Shown one piece after another: positions 29,921 through 40,639 of a DNA stretch of 64,000 nucleotides (positions are counted from its first letter, which is position 1; every line of letters starts with the position of its first letter). Source of the DNA: Sepioteuthis lessoniana. Lineage: Eukaryota; Mollusca; Cephalopoda; Myopsida; Loliginidae. The stretch is taken from the NCBI GenBank assembly GCA_963585895.1, contig OY757904.1, forward strand, positions 87,755,605 to 87,819,604, given 5' to 3'. The notes beneath the pieces are model-generated. The model saw only the letters and a list, made by a program, of their open reading frames with translations, searched no databases and was not told the origin of the DNA. The position numbers and the translations under genes are program-made.

Positions 29921-29936
29921 TATATATATATATATT
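29855..29936. repeat. (CA)n-(TA)n microsatellite
   Basis: About 60 bases of CA followed by a short TA run. Confidence 0.95.
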
Positions 29937-29939
29937 TGG

Positions 29940-32130
29940 AAAATCGTAAAACAAGTGTCGATTACTAACATTTTTGTGAGCCGCAAAAAATTACCTATTT
30001 TAAAAATTTTTCTCTGGTGTTATTTTCATTTATTTTTCGGGTTCGAAGGTAATTTTCGAAAGTATAGGGTTAAATTCTAACTCGCCAAAAAGGATTCTCT
30101 CTTATTTTTTAATTCTTACACAGTAGAATGATAGTTGCTTAAAGAAAGGTAGTAAAGCATAGTAGTAAAGCATGACTGATTTAATCAAATCAAGCATGTT
30201 TTAGATTTTCTTTCTTTTTCCTCTCTTTTTTTTAAAAATCAATCAGGCGCAAACCTAGGAATATGGAACAACCAGAGAAAAAAACAAAACAAAAAAACAA
30301 AAAAAAAAATCCAACAAAAAAACAAAACAAAACAAAAAACAAAATCGTGCTAAAAACAAAAACAACAAAAACAAAAACAAAACGAAATGGTAGAAGTAAC
30401 TTACCTAATTCTAAACGGTGGTGTCCTTGTTTTTGTTTTTTTATTTTTTTATTTTTAGACTTTCTTTTCTTCGCTTTATGCGGATTACACCTTTCCTTTT
30501 TTTCTTTTTTCTTCTTTTCTTTCTGTTCTTTTTCTGTTCTTTCTTTTTCTTCTTCGTCTGGGGATTTTCTTTCTTTCTTTCTTTTCAGTCGGTTCTTCTA
30601 TTTTTGTTTCTTTTTTTTTCTTTCTTTTTATATGTTTCCATCTCTTTCATGAAACAACAGACCGTTCGTGCTGAATTTTTTTCACTGAGTGGCCGTTTTT
30701 ATTTTTATTATTTTTCATATTTCATCCTCAGTGGTTTGTTGTGCCGCGGAATTCCGTCTTTCAGTTGACCTTGGCTCGAACCCACGTCATGCTGGCGTGG
30801 AGAGGTTACGGCAACCAAATAAACGTATGTGTAGCACTAGTTTTACGATTCATCATTTGATTAGACAACTAGCGTCCTGAACATGAAATAGTAATAGATC
30901 ATGGGCAATTAAGAAATGAAATGTAAACGTAAGGCTAAATATCAAATGACATGCTTTCCAAGAGGCTCTAACTTAATCTGTTAAAATACTCTCTATATGA
31001 TAAACGGCTTCAGTTGAAGAATGGCGATGTGCTATGATCAGTGGTCTATATTATCCTAGATAGTATCATTTGTTCTTGTGGAGGTAAACCTGTATCTCCC
31101 GTTGTATAAAAATGTGTTATTCCAATGTGTATATACATAGTTAATAAATCAAGATCGGGGAACCGGATTTTGACGGACATCGTTTATCGAATACAACTTG
31201 ATTACTGCTCTGTCTTTGATTTATTACCGCCAAGTAAACTACTTCTCATTTTCGTTTTTAACGAAATACACGTTAAAACAGTTTTATAATATTCTTTTCA
31301 TTGTAAAAACGTATTTAAGCCGAAAAGCCTCCTTTACCCCTAAAATGTTGCATTTTCCTTAAGCAAATTATTAATTTGAACATTTTTGGTGGAGTGTTGA
31401 TGAAAGAATACTGATACAAATGTTATGTTAGTGTATGGCACCCCAGAAACAATTTTACTATGAAAGAACAGCAATTTAACTTGTAAAAATGATGGAAAAT
31501 GAAAAACATTAAACAAGATGTGTGTTTTACTATGTTAGTTTAGTTATAAACTTTCTTAATATAAATATTAATTCATTTTATTTTGTGTACGAATACAAGT
31601 ATAAATTAATTATCGTACTTGTACTAGGTAAATCTCAACGGGACGTTTGGGTAAAAATAAAATTAAACAAAGTTACACTCTTTGCCTCATAGTTTAAAAA
31701 AGAGCGTAAAACTGTGTAATGTGTATAGATATAAATGATGGCCGGTCATGTGACAAAATATAGACTATCGAAGTAAAAGCTTTTGAAGCAGCTAAAATCC
31801 TTGTAAATTTGTAAATTTAGCAACTCAAAGCCAGTTCTCCACGTGCGGAAAGGATTACAGAAACGGTCCAAGAGTCTGCCTCTACCTCTTCCTTCTTTAA
31901 AGAGGGGACATTTTTAATAACTGACTGACATAACAGAACTAACTGCATATATATTTTTAAACATGTGATATAAATTCAGAATCTTTGAATGTCAGACAAA
32001 TAAGTAGATTTATTTTAGTGTTTGTGCATGAAGCTTTTCATGCAAGAAATTATTTGCTTTAGTGGACATTTCAAGTAAGAGTATTCAAATAAACTTAATG
32101 AACATGATTACCACTATTTGAATATCTGTA
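29940..32130. other. unassigned DNA with low-complexity block
   Basis: At 30,270-30,390 there is an A/C-rich low-complexity block and at 30,420-30,650 a T-rich pyrimidine block; the phenylalanine- and serine-rich frames there are artefacts. A small GC-richer patch at 30,730-30,830 contains ggctcgaaccc, which resembles a tRNA B box, but I could not find the matching A box. Confidence 0.45.
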
Positions 32131-32139
32131 ACAATATAA

Positions 32140-32760
32140 GCATAAATCTACACATTATGTTTGTTAGTTTTGCGTCATTTTCCTTTTGATGAGTGTAGGA
32201 CGTTTTCTTGGATTTTCACGCACAGTTGTTGAGAGTATAAGTCTGCATTGAGAATCTGATTGTGGTTTTAAAAACTCAAAAGGAATAATATCGCGGTGAT
32301 CTCACCATACAAACAGCATAACTTTTCTTCCATGTAGCTCTGCTGTGTAGATTCATCTTTGTCAATTCATTGCAATAAAAGACACATTTTACTTTACCTG
32401 TAATGATATTCTCTACATTGAAAGAAGACTTGTCACAATGGATTCTTCTCACTAAGCATATTAGGAACAGAAATGCCTAGCTTGCTCACTTTTCTGATCT
32501 TTTCAATGGCGGTGCATTAGGTATTGGTATGTGTTGAAGTCAAGTACTAATTCTCGAATAGTTTTGCATGGATTACAATCCAGCAATTCTCTTTAAGCAT
32601 CTTAATCGAGGTCTGATGAGTGTCCTGATCTGAGTTAATCTCAATGACGTACCGCTAGAACGAAATTTTGAATGCCAGTTTCGGACTTGGTGTTTGTAAT
32701 GACACCTTGGCCATAAATATAACAAATTTTCTTAGGTGTTTCTGTCGTAGTTTTGTTACA
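32140..32760 (-). pseudogene. mariner-like transposase fossil
   Basis: Read on the minus strand with frequent frame breaks. An N-terminal helix-turn-helix-like segment near 32,640-32,560 (INSDQDTHQTSIKMLKENC) precedes a VPNMLSEKN block (compare mariner VPHELTE). A VENIITGKVKCVFYCN block follows (compare RIITGDEKWILY; the catalytic D is not preserved). Near 32,240 comes TTIRFSMQTYTLNN, comparable to TINADLYCQQL. Order and spacing fit a mariner DD34D transposase. It is badly decayed and the C-terminal catalytic part is missing. Confidence 0.55.
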
Positions 32761-33354
32761 CTCCCACGTTTTGTTATACTCCCACAACGTTATATGTCAA
32801 ATATGTACTTTCAATTCTTCCATTTTAGATTAAATGATTATGTATATTATTTTACCACTGAAATAAAAATGAGCGATGAAAGCAGGTAATTTTCGTGTTT
32901 AAAGCATTGGAAGTTTGAAATGCGTAGTTACAAATTGCTTTTAAAAAACGAAAATTATCTATAACTCTTCCCAATATGTATATAACTTCATTTTATCAAC
33001 ATGAATGACAGCATTGAGCCATCATTGCAAGATATTAAGATGGTATCTGTGAGTTATTCGCCGGAAGAACCTGGATTAGTTCGACGAGAATGTTACTGAC
33101 ATTTCTCAACTGCTAAATTAAATGCCCTGATGCCATAAAATATGGTTTTCAGATAAATCCTGTTGTTTAAAGCGAATTGCATTGAAACTGTAAAAACATC
33201 TTGCACAATTTCAACTTAGAAGAATGAAACGGAAGTAGTTAGAGACCCTATAAGAAGCTGCTGATAAATGTGACTACAAATCATCGTATAAAACTCTAAA
33301 GGGTGTCTATGGACCTATTCTAAATGGTACTTCTTTTCTTCTGTCAAAGTTCTA

Positions 33355-34005
<651 letters not shown>

Positions 34006-34125
34006 ATCGACTTGAGTGGATATGCTAGTTATCGAGGTGACGGGCGTAGATATTTATCATATAATAAAAAATGTACAAATTGGGCACAAGGGAGGGGGAA
34101 GGCTAGTCTTCATTATCTTGTCTTC

Positions 34126-34129
34126 AACT
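34126..34129. other. target-site duplication (left) AACT
   Basis: AACT precedes the left LTR and recurs directly after the right LTR at 39,248-39,251. The adjacent T could extend it to 5 bp. This length suits Ty3/Gypsy integrases. Confidence 0.8.
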
Positions 34130-35202
34130 TGTGACGCGAAATTGACTAAAATCCTAAAACGGGACTTTATTTTCGCACGTGTGAAGACGGGGCTGGTTGG
34201 CACTTGATCCCCTATATAATAAGTCCTCGTTCAGAGTTTTTCTCTCAGGCATATAAGAACTGGCATATTATGTGAGGGATTAATTTAGGGCCAGATTGAC
34301 CGCCGCTGGCAAGGGGTTCCAAATTTCACACTATCCACACACCCAACAGGCCACTTTCCTTCCTTCCCCTAGAAAATGGAAGAGTATGGACCTATAGGTT
34401 TTAGTCGTAATAATATTATATTGTAGTAGTCGGCAACTCCGGCTTCCCGTGTGATACTTTTAAGGAATTAATAGGACAACTCTAAGCAAGATAACATAAG
34501 GCGAATAGAAGCTGAAAAGGAAGCATAAGGTAACAAATTTGTAGCAGAACTGCAAAGAACAACTTAGACCATGTGGTAACATAAAAATACATTAATCCTT
34601 TACTATACAAAGAGGTACACTTTCAAAGTGTCAAACATATAATAAATGGACAGTCCATGAATATAAATGTCTTTTCTTGACTTTTGTTTTTCTTCAAATT
34701 GAGAGAGAGAGAGAGAGAGAGAGTGGTATATAAAATTTTGGGTATAAAGGAGAAATGGCCCCAAAGTTACTTATCTTATTTTTCGACGGGGTTCCACTGG
34801 AGAAACTTTCTTCTTTCACGGGCTAATAGACTTTTATTCTATTTTTTTACACTGGCTTGAAGAGCCTGGGGTCCCTCGTGTCTCAGATATTCTTTTGTCT
34901 TCAACCCGGAGTAAATGGCTATGGGTCTGTCTGCCACGATCCCTGCTCAAAAACTAACTTTCTTACTATCTATTTCCGCTGACGGGGGGGGGCACTTCCG
35001 TTTTGGGGTCCCAGCCAATCATTTGGCTTCTCTCTCCCTCCCCTTCCGGTGTTCGGCGACCTGAGGTTACTAAGTATCAACACCTGTTGATATCCCCTCT
35101 GTGACCTGCATTCTCTCTTTTTTGACGGGTTTCCACTGTTCATTCCAACGGGAGGATAGTATTTATCTTACCTCTATCGTCTCCGCGGGATATCGCGTGA
35201 CA
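34130..35202 (-). repeat. 3' LTR of the SCAN-gag retrotransposon
   Basis: 1,073 bp, TG...CA ends on the minus strand. It holds a (GA)n tract of about 23 bases at 34,701-34,723. A possible polyadenylation signal AATAAA is at 34,171-34,166 (minus), with a TATA-like word near 34,219-34,212. Compared with the other LTR, the 34,724-35,202 half is nearly identical while the 34,141-34,700 half differs at roughly one base in twelve by eye. Confidence 0.9.
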
Positions 35203-35213
35203 TCTCCCTCCTT
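35203..35213 (-). promoter_or_regulatory. polypurine tract
   Basis: On the minus strand AAGGAGGGAGA lies immediately before the 3' LTR, where plus-strand DNA synthesis is primed in LTR retroelements. Confidence 0.75.
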
Positions 35214-35875
35214 AAGAGAAGAAAGGGATAACAGAAATACCATAGAAAAAAAAAGGCAATTCATTTCACTGTTCTCTCTCCTTTTCTTCCCCCTTCTTTT
35301 TTTTTCACTTTACTTTTCTTTTATCTCCTTTCTTCTTCACGCTTTGACGAATTCTTTCCTTTTCCTTTTTTCGTCCTTCCTAATTTTCACCATAGAGGAA
35401 GACAATTCCTCTTCTCTTTCTTTCTCTCTCTCTCCTTTTCTTTTTCTTTAATCTTGTCTTCCTTTCTTTCTTTTCCCCGGCTTTTTGGCCGTATCATGTT
35501 TATACCATAAGGAGGTAAATTCCTTTTTCTTTTTTTCGTCATTTTTGACGACTTTGTAAGCTTAATTATCAAGCTCTGGGGAGAGAAATTTCCTTTTCTT
35601 TTCTCTCTTTCCCCTCTTCGTCACTTGTTGACGCACCTCTTTCTCGTCCATCTCATATTTCAACATTGGGGACGAGAATTCCTCATTTTCTTTAGTTTCT
35701 CTCTCTCTCTCTTTCTTTCTCTCAACAACTATGAAAGAATATTCCGCTACTACATTTTCGTAGGGCGTTAGAGAAATAAACCTGGGTATTTTTTTATTAA
35801 TTTCTCTAAGCCCTCTCTCTCTGAAACAGACAACTGGCTTAATTTTTCCTCGAATTTATTCGGCATTTCCGAGTT
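35214..35875 (-). repeat. purine-rich 3' leader with decayed tandem units
   Basis: Between the last ORF and the polypurine tract the minus strand is strongly purine-rich. On the plus strand, pyrimidine blocks alternate with small palindromic words such as gaggaagacaattcctc, ggagagaaatttcc and gtcatttttgac, recurring about every 100-120 bases. No coding motif is seen. Confidence 0.5.
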
Positions 35876-36862
35876 CTAAATTTTTCGAGGTGGGCCTTCT
35901 TGACGGACATATTTCTTTAATTTGTTCGCATGACACACTTGTGTCTTTTTCTTTCCCTCGTGGGTAGCGATTCTATATGTCCTCTTGTCTATTCTCCGTG
36001 TTACTTCATAGGGACCTATATATCGTCCACCACAGTGTGGTCCTTTATTTGAGGATAGTAGCAGGACTTCGTCGCCCTCTTCAAATTCTTCCTTAGCTAT
36101 GTGTGGGGGTCCTCTTATTTTTCTCTTATCCTCTCGATAAGTATTAGGGAATTTATCCCCATTATTCGTTGGACCTTCATCCTTTCTCTGACGACTGGTC
36201 CTTTTATCTTTCTGTTTATTGAGGTGTGGAAGGTTCACTTCTTTTCTTTCCACTTTCTCACTCTGCGAGCGACTATGTAGTTTGTGCCGCCCACGTGGCT
36301 CAGCCGCCATCTTGTCTTCCTGTTTGGCGTTCATTCTCACCATCTTTCTTTCTTCATTTTCGGCGCTCATTTTCGCCAACTTGCTTTCTCCATTTTTGGC
36401 GTTCATCTTCGCCATCTTCTTTCCATGTTTGGCGTTCATTCTCGCCATCTTTCTTTCTTCATTTTTTGCGCTCATTTTCGCCAAATTGCTCGGGTGACAC
36501 TTTTTTGTTTCTATCTCATTTCCCAGTATGAGGGAGATTCCTCTCATAGGTAGTTTATCTACCACACCAACTTGAATTGGTCCGTTTTTCCACTGGGACT
36601 TAAGGGTTATTTTACATAGCGGTATTTTTACCCTCTTTCCGCCAATACCCTCTATCATCACAGTCTCACGGGTTGCTTCTATTACCCCTTTAGGTAATTT
36701 ATTTCGTAGAAGTAACGACTGAGATGCTCCAGTATCTAGTAAAATTGAGATTTCCACTGGTCCTCCATGTGGGCCTCTTATCACCCCTTTTTTCGTCCAG
36801 GGTCGATAAGACTGGTCTACTCTAGCGGTCGTGACAGCTCCCTGTGGTTTTCTCGGCTGGGT
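35876..36862 (-). pseudogene. protease joined to integrase C-terminus (pol remnant)
   Basis: This frame is open on the minus strand from the codon after the gag stop (36,862) to 35,876. Numbered from the GTG at 36,784, residues 17-21 are DTGAS, the aspartic protease active site. ISLILGNE near residue 87 fits the second half of a retropepsin fold. Residues 100-159 are short imperfect repeats of the type KMSAKNEERKM/RMNAKHGKKM. Residues about 233-293 (EEGDEVLLL, GRYIGPYEVTRRID, CHANKLKKY) match the C-terminal domain of Ty3/Gypsy integrases. RT, RNase H and the integrase core, normally about 900 residues, are replaced by the repeats. The frame stayed open despite the deletion. Confidence 0.8.
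36305..36490 (-). repeat. short tandem repeats inside the pol remnant
   Basis: About six imperfect units of roughly 30 bases encode alternating (S/N)AK-x-x-E/G-x-K-x-(A/V)-(K/R)-M peptides. They sit exactly where RT to integrase core should be. Unit length is a multiple of three, so the frame is preserved. Confidence 0.75.
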
Positions 36863-37939
36863 TCAGTTTCTTTCAGGACCTTTTCCAAGCTGACACCTTA
36901 TGGCTATGTGCCCAACCTTTCCACATTTGTAGCAGACCACTGTTCTGCTGCTACTTTGGAAGGTCCTTCTATTTTCTTCCTTAGGTCTTCCTTCAGGGCT
37001 TAACTCAGCTTTAAACTTCACTCTATTTCCCGTGAACGTTTTTTCCTTCGTTTTTCGGTGTGTGAGGACGTACTCGTCTGCCAGTGCGGTCATTTCGTAA
37101 TTCACGTCAGTTTTTCTTTCATTTAGGTGAATCCTGACTTCTTCTGGCACACAGTTTAAAAATTCTTCAGCTAATATTAGCTGCCAGAGTTTTTCAGCGT
37201 CTCCGTTTATCCTCTTAGAGTCACACCACTTATCCAGCGCGTTCTCCTTTTCTCGCAGAAATTCCACACAAGACTGGTTTTCAGTTTTTCTCTGTGTTCT
37301 GAATTTCTGTCTATAAGCTTCTGGAACCAACTCGAAGCTTTTTAGAACCGCTGCTTTCACCAAATCATAGTCGGCGCAATTTTCTGTGGGCAGCGTTGCA
37401 TATGCTCTCTGTGCTTTTCCTGTCAGCACAGTTTGGAGTAGCATTGACCAGCATTCTTTCGGCCATCCGAGATTTAGTGCAGTTCGCTTAAAATGTGCGA
37501 AGTATCCGTTCACGTTGGCTTCTTCAAATTTTGGGACTAGCCTCGCTTGCTTCGTTACTTCGAAACTGTCATGGCTTCCTTCGCGTCCTCTTATTGCCAA
37601 GTCGACTTCACGCAACCTTGTTTCTTGTTCAATTTTAGCTTTCTCCAGTTCCATCTTATTTCTCTGTAGTTCCATTTGGGCTTGTATTTTGACTTTCTCC
37701 AGTTCAATTTGTTCTGCTGTCATTCTTATCATTTCCGTTGGTAGCTCTTCCAATACTGCTTCCTCGAACACATTTTCGTCCACCATGTGCTCGGCTATTT
37801 TTCTAACGAGTTCATGTTTCCTCATAGAATTTTCAACATTTAATTCTAGCTTCTCGCCAGTTTTCATTATCTCGCTTTTTCTCAGCCTCTCCAACTTTTC
37901 CATGGAGGGTTCTTTTAAAAAGTTTTCTATTTTGTCCAT
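36863..37939 (-). CDS. Gag protein with SCAN-like capsid domain and zinc knuckle
   Basis: 358 codons, uninterrupted. Residues 1-60 are charged and helical (SAP-like in feel, not proven). Residues 75-115 form a K/E-rich coiled coil. Residues 134-183 (KFEEANVNGYFAHFKRTAL and the GWP..CW..LLQTVLTGKAQ block) are typical of the capsid N-terminal part. Residues 205-285 (PEAYRQKFR, CVEFLREKENALDKWCDS, LWQLILAEEFLNCVPEEVR) resemble the SCAN domain. A zinc knuckle is at C336, C339, H344 and C349. Gag assembles particles around the element RNA. The ATG is 178 bases inside the 5' LTR, on the minus strand. The stop is a TGA in frame with protease. This is the only intact-looking protein in the element. 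Confidence 0.85.
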   Translation of the reverse strand: MDKIENFLKEPSMEKLERLRKSEIMKTGEKLELNVENSMRKHELVRKIAEHMVDENVFEEAVLEELPTEMIRMTAEQIELEKVKIQAQMELQRNKMELEKAKIEQETRLREVDLAIRGREGSHDSFEVTKQARLVPKFEEANVNGYFAHFKRTALNLGWPKECWSMLLQTVLTGKAQRAYATLPTENCADYDLVKAAVLKSFELVPEAYRQKFRTQRKTENQSCVEFLREKENALDKWCDSKRINGDAEKLWQLILAEEFLNCVPEEVRIHLNERKTDVNYEMTALADEYVLTHRKTKEKTFTGNRVKFKAELSPEGRPKEENRRTFQSSSRTVVCYKCGKVGHIAIRCQLGKGPERN

Positions 37940-38090
37940 TTTTCTTCAATTTTTCCAAACAGTTATATCAACGGGTAATTTGACTGTTTCGACAATATTC
38001 CTTTTTTTCTTTCACGGTCTCCCAGTGTAGATTTAGACGGCAGGAATTTTCATACGACTACAAGCAATAAATATTATTTATAATAATAAT

Positions 38091-38108
38091 TCCGGAAACG
38101 AGCCCCCA
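38091..38108 (-). promoter_or_regulatory. primer binding site, tRNA-Pro-like
   Basis: On the minus strand TGGGGGCTCGTTTCCGGA lies eight bases after the 5' LTR end. Its first 11 bases equal the start of the tRNA-Pro primer site known from gammaretroviruses. The remainder is similar but not identical. Confidence 0.7.
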
Positions 38109-38116
38109 TAAAAGTC

Positions 38117-38681
38117 TGTGACGGCAAATTGACTAAAATCCCAAAACGGGACTTTATTTTCGCACGTGTGAAGACGGGGCAGGTTGGCACTTGATCCCCT
38201 ATATAATAAGTCCTCGTTCCGAGTTTTCTCTCAGGCATATAAGACCTGGCATATTACGTGAGGGATCAATTTAGGGCCAGACCGACCGCCGCTGGCAAGG
38301 GATTCCAAATTTCACACTATCCACACACCCACCAGGCCGCTTAACTTCATCCCCTAGACAACAGAAGATATGAGCCAATAGGTTTTAGTCGTAATAATAT
38401 TACATTGTAGTAGTCGGCAACTCCGGTTTCCCGTGTGATATTTTTTTAGGAATTAATAGGACAATTCTAAGCAAGATAACATAAGGCAAATAGAAGCTGA
38501 AAAGGAAATGTGACTCAACAAATTCGTAGCAGACACGGTAAAGAACAACTTAGACCACGTGGTAACATAAAAATACATTAATCCTTTACTATACAAAGAG
38601 GTACACTTTCAAAGTGTCAAACATATAATAAATGGACAGTCCACGAATATAAATATCTTTTCTTGACTTTTGTTTTTCTTC

Positions 38682-38753
<72 letters not shown>

Positions 38754-39247
38754 TGTGTGGTATATAAAATTTTGGGTATAAAGGAGAAATGGCCCCAAAG
38801 TTACTTATCTTATTTTTCGACGGGGTTCCAATGGAGAATATTTCTTCTTTCACGGGCTAATAGACTTTTATTCTATTTTTTTACACTGGCTTGAAGAGCC
38901 TGGGGTCCCTCGTGTCTCAGATATTCTTTTGTCTTCAACCCGGAGTAAATGGCTATGGGTCTGTCTGCCACGATCCCTGCTCAAAAACTAACTTTCTTAC
39001 TATCTATTTCCGCTGACGGGGGGGGGCACTTCTGTTTTGGGGTCCCAGCCAATCATTTGGCTTCTCTCTCCCTCCCCTTCCGGTGTCCGGCGACCTGAGG
39101 TTACTAAGTACCAACACCTGTTGATATCCCCTCTGTGACCCACATTCTCTCTTAACGGTCACTTTTTTGACGGGTTTCCACTGTTCATTCCAACGGGAGG
39201 ATAGTATTAATCTTACCTCTATCGTCTCCGCGGGATATCGCGTGACA
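38117..39247 (-). repeat. 5' LTR of the SCAN-gag retrotransposon
   Basis: 1,131 bp, longer than its partner because the internal (GA)n tract is about 65 bases (38,687-38,751) and because of an extra 11-base segment near 39,153. Same termini as the other LTR. Transcription would run leftwards into gag. Confidence 0.9.
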
Positions 39248-39251
39248 AACT

Positions 39252-39805
39252 TAACTAGTTCCATCTACTGATCTATACTATGATATTGCTTTCTCCATAA
39301 CGTCACGTTTATTCTGAAAATGATTCATGCAACTGTCACCAAAATGTACTTGTCGCTATGAATATCTTAAGTAATCCTCTGCAGTAGAGAAGGGAAATAA
39401 TGATTAAGAATTTTCTTTATAATCGGCAATGAAATGCAAATAAAATAATATTTTTAGAATTTCCCCTGACTGAGTAATATGTTTGACAAACGAGTTGACT
39501 ATTAACATAATGCATGATGCAAAAAACTTACCTTGAACACAAAACTGTTATCAAATGGTGGAGAGAATAGAAAAAAAATGAAAAATGTGTGTACTAAAAA
39601 AATAATGCCAATGAACTTATATACGGATAAGTTAAATCATTTCTTTTTTGTTTTTTGGACAAAAAACTAAGTCTTACTTACCTGGAGTGGGTTCTCATGA
39701 ATTTTTCGGGATCTAATATACTTTACTCAACCTGTAAGTTCAAAAAAGAATGCCAAGTCAGCCTCAAGCGCTGGACATTAACTCACCTTTCGTCAACGAA
39801 GAGAT
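39252..39805. other. unassigned DNA
   Basis: No recognised gene between the LTR element and the palindrome. Confidence 0.45.
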
Positions 39806-39862
39806 CCTCGGGTCTTAGATCTAATTTTGATTTAAAATCAAAATTAGATCTAAGACCCGAGG
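39806..39862. repeat. 57-bp perfect palindrome
   Basis: Two 28-base arms starting cctcgggtcttagatctaat are exact inverted copies around a single central A at 39,834. It would extrude as a cruciform or fold as a hairpin. It is too long and GC-mixed to be an AT-rich accident. Confidence 0.9.
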
Positions 39863-39984
39863 TGCTTATAAAAAGAAACTAGCATCTGGAGGCAGAAAGA
39901 ACTCGCCTTCTATCGTCATGTCCAAATCACGGTTTTCATAATGCAGCGTAAGCAGAGAAACGCACCTTGTTTTTTCCTATCCAG

Positions 39985-40218
39985 CAACGGAACTAGATTG
40001 TTACATATTGAACTGGCTTCCAGGACAAATAACTTTCCTGGCTGCATGTGAAACAGGGAGCATTCAAAGAGCTAGCAAAACGGCTGTACCACTGTGCAGT
40101 GAAAGAAGATGTGCTCGACCGATTCCCCTCATCACTGCAACAGACTCATTCTGGCGTAATTACTCGGAGTACGGCCGACGAAATCTTCGTTGCTCAACAA
40201 TATTACTTCCCAAAATTG
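39985..40218 (+). other. possible exon or unrecognised coding remnant
   Basis: The segment is preceded by a good acceptor-like sequence (tgttttttcctatccag, ending 39,984) and followed by ggtaag (donor-like, 40,218/40,219). Two of three frames are open or nearly so. One contains LAKRLYHCAVKEDVLDRFPS, the other FLAACETGSIQRASKTA. GC content is above the flanks. I recognise no family. It could be a host exon, a decayed element or chance. Confidence 0.2.
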
Positions 40219-40380
40219 GTAAGCCACCAGCCATTACAGCTACCACCTTTACTCTCAGACTGGCTAGAGTTTTGCCGATCAAATATTTTATTTACTTTAC
40301 TATCTTTTTTGTTCTTTCATTAACAACAAAAACCAGGATGTTTTTTTTTCTTCTGATATTGTCTGTGTTGATCCAAATAA

Positions 40381-40639
40381 AGTAAAGTTGGCGACCGTAG
40401 TCGAGGGCTACCCGAAAGTTCCCTTTTCAATAGCTACTACACAAAGGTGTTGGAGAGGGCGCAACTCCTTTACTTAGATTGCTCCACTTTACTCTTGAAA
40501 TGTACCTTATAATACTGAGTGTTAAGCAAGGAGGTATCAAGTACCATTTTTTGAGTCTTTGGTATGACTCTACCTGAGATTGAACGCCGGTCTCCCGGGT
40601 CATTGGCGAACACTCTACCACTAAGCCAATGAGCCGGTA
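40381..40639 (-). repeat. tRNA-derived SINE family 1, copy a, with 13-bp target duplication
   Basis: On the minus strand the head reads ggctcattggcttagtggta (A-box-like) and cgttcaatctc (B-box-like), the pol III promoter layout of tRNA-derived SINEs. About 180 bases of family-specific body follow, ending tcgactacggtcgcc. The 13-base direct repeat ttgatccaaataa at 40,368-40,380 and 40,640-40,652 flanks it exactly, showing insertion by target-primed retrotransposition. Confidence 0.9.

Larger units (their letters stand above)
34130..39247 (-). mobile_element. Ty3/Gypsy-type LTR retrotransposon with SCAN-like gag, RT-deleted
   Basis: Two direct repeats of 1.07 and 1.13 kb (34,130-35,202 and 38,117-39,247) flank 2.9 kb. 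Read on the minus strand each LTR begins TGTCACGCG and ends CGTCACA. A 4-bp target duplication AACT flanks the whole element (34,126-34,129 and 39,248-39,251). Internally, in minus-strand order, come a primer site, gag, protease, a short tandem-repeat region, the integrase C-terminus, a purine-rich 3' region and a polypurine tract. Reverse transcriptase, RNase H and the integrase core are missing, so it could only move with helper proteins. The SCAN-like capsid domain points to Gmr1-like elements of the Ty3/Gypsy group. Confidence 0.9.

Noticed and set aside
30263..30770. Lys/Thr-rich and Phe/Ser-rich frames of 116-129 codons
   Set aside because: Produced by A-rich and T-rich low-complexity sequence; no motif and both compositional extremes lie side by side.
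30730..30830. Possible tRNA-derived SINE head (ggctcgaaccc)
   Set aside because: Only the B-box-like word is present and no second copy is visible in the window.
36219..36553. Three overlapping plus-strand frames of 89-101 codons
   Set aside because: Antisense shadows of the tandem-repeat part of the protease-integrase remnant.
37386..38030. Plus-strand frame of 214 codons
   Set aside because: Antisense to gag in the LTR element; serine- and phenylalanine-rich as expected from the complement of a K/E-rich coiled coil.
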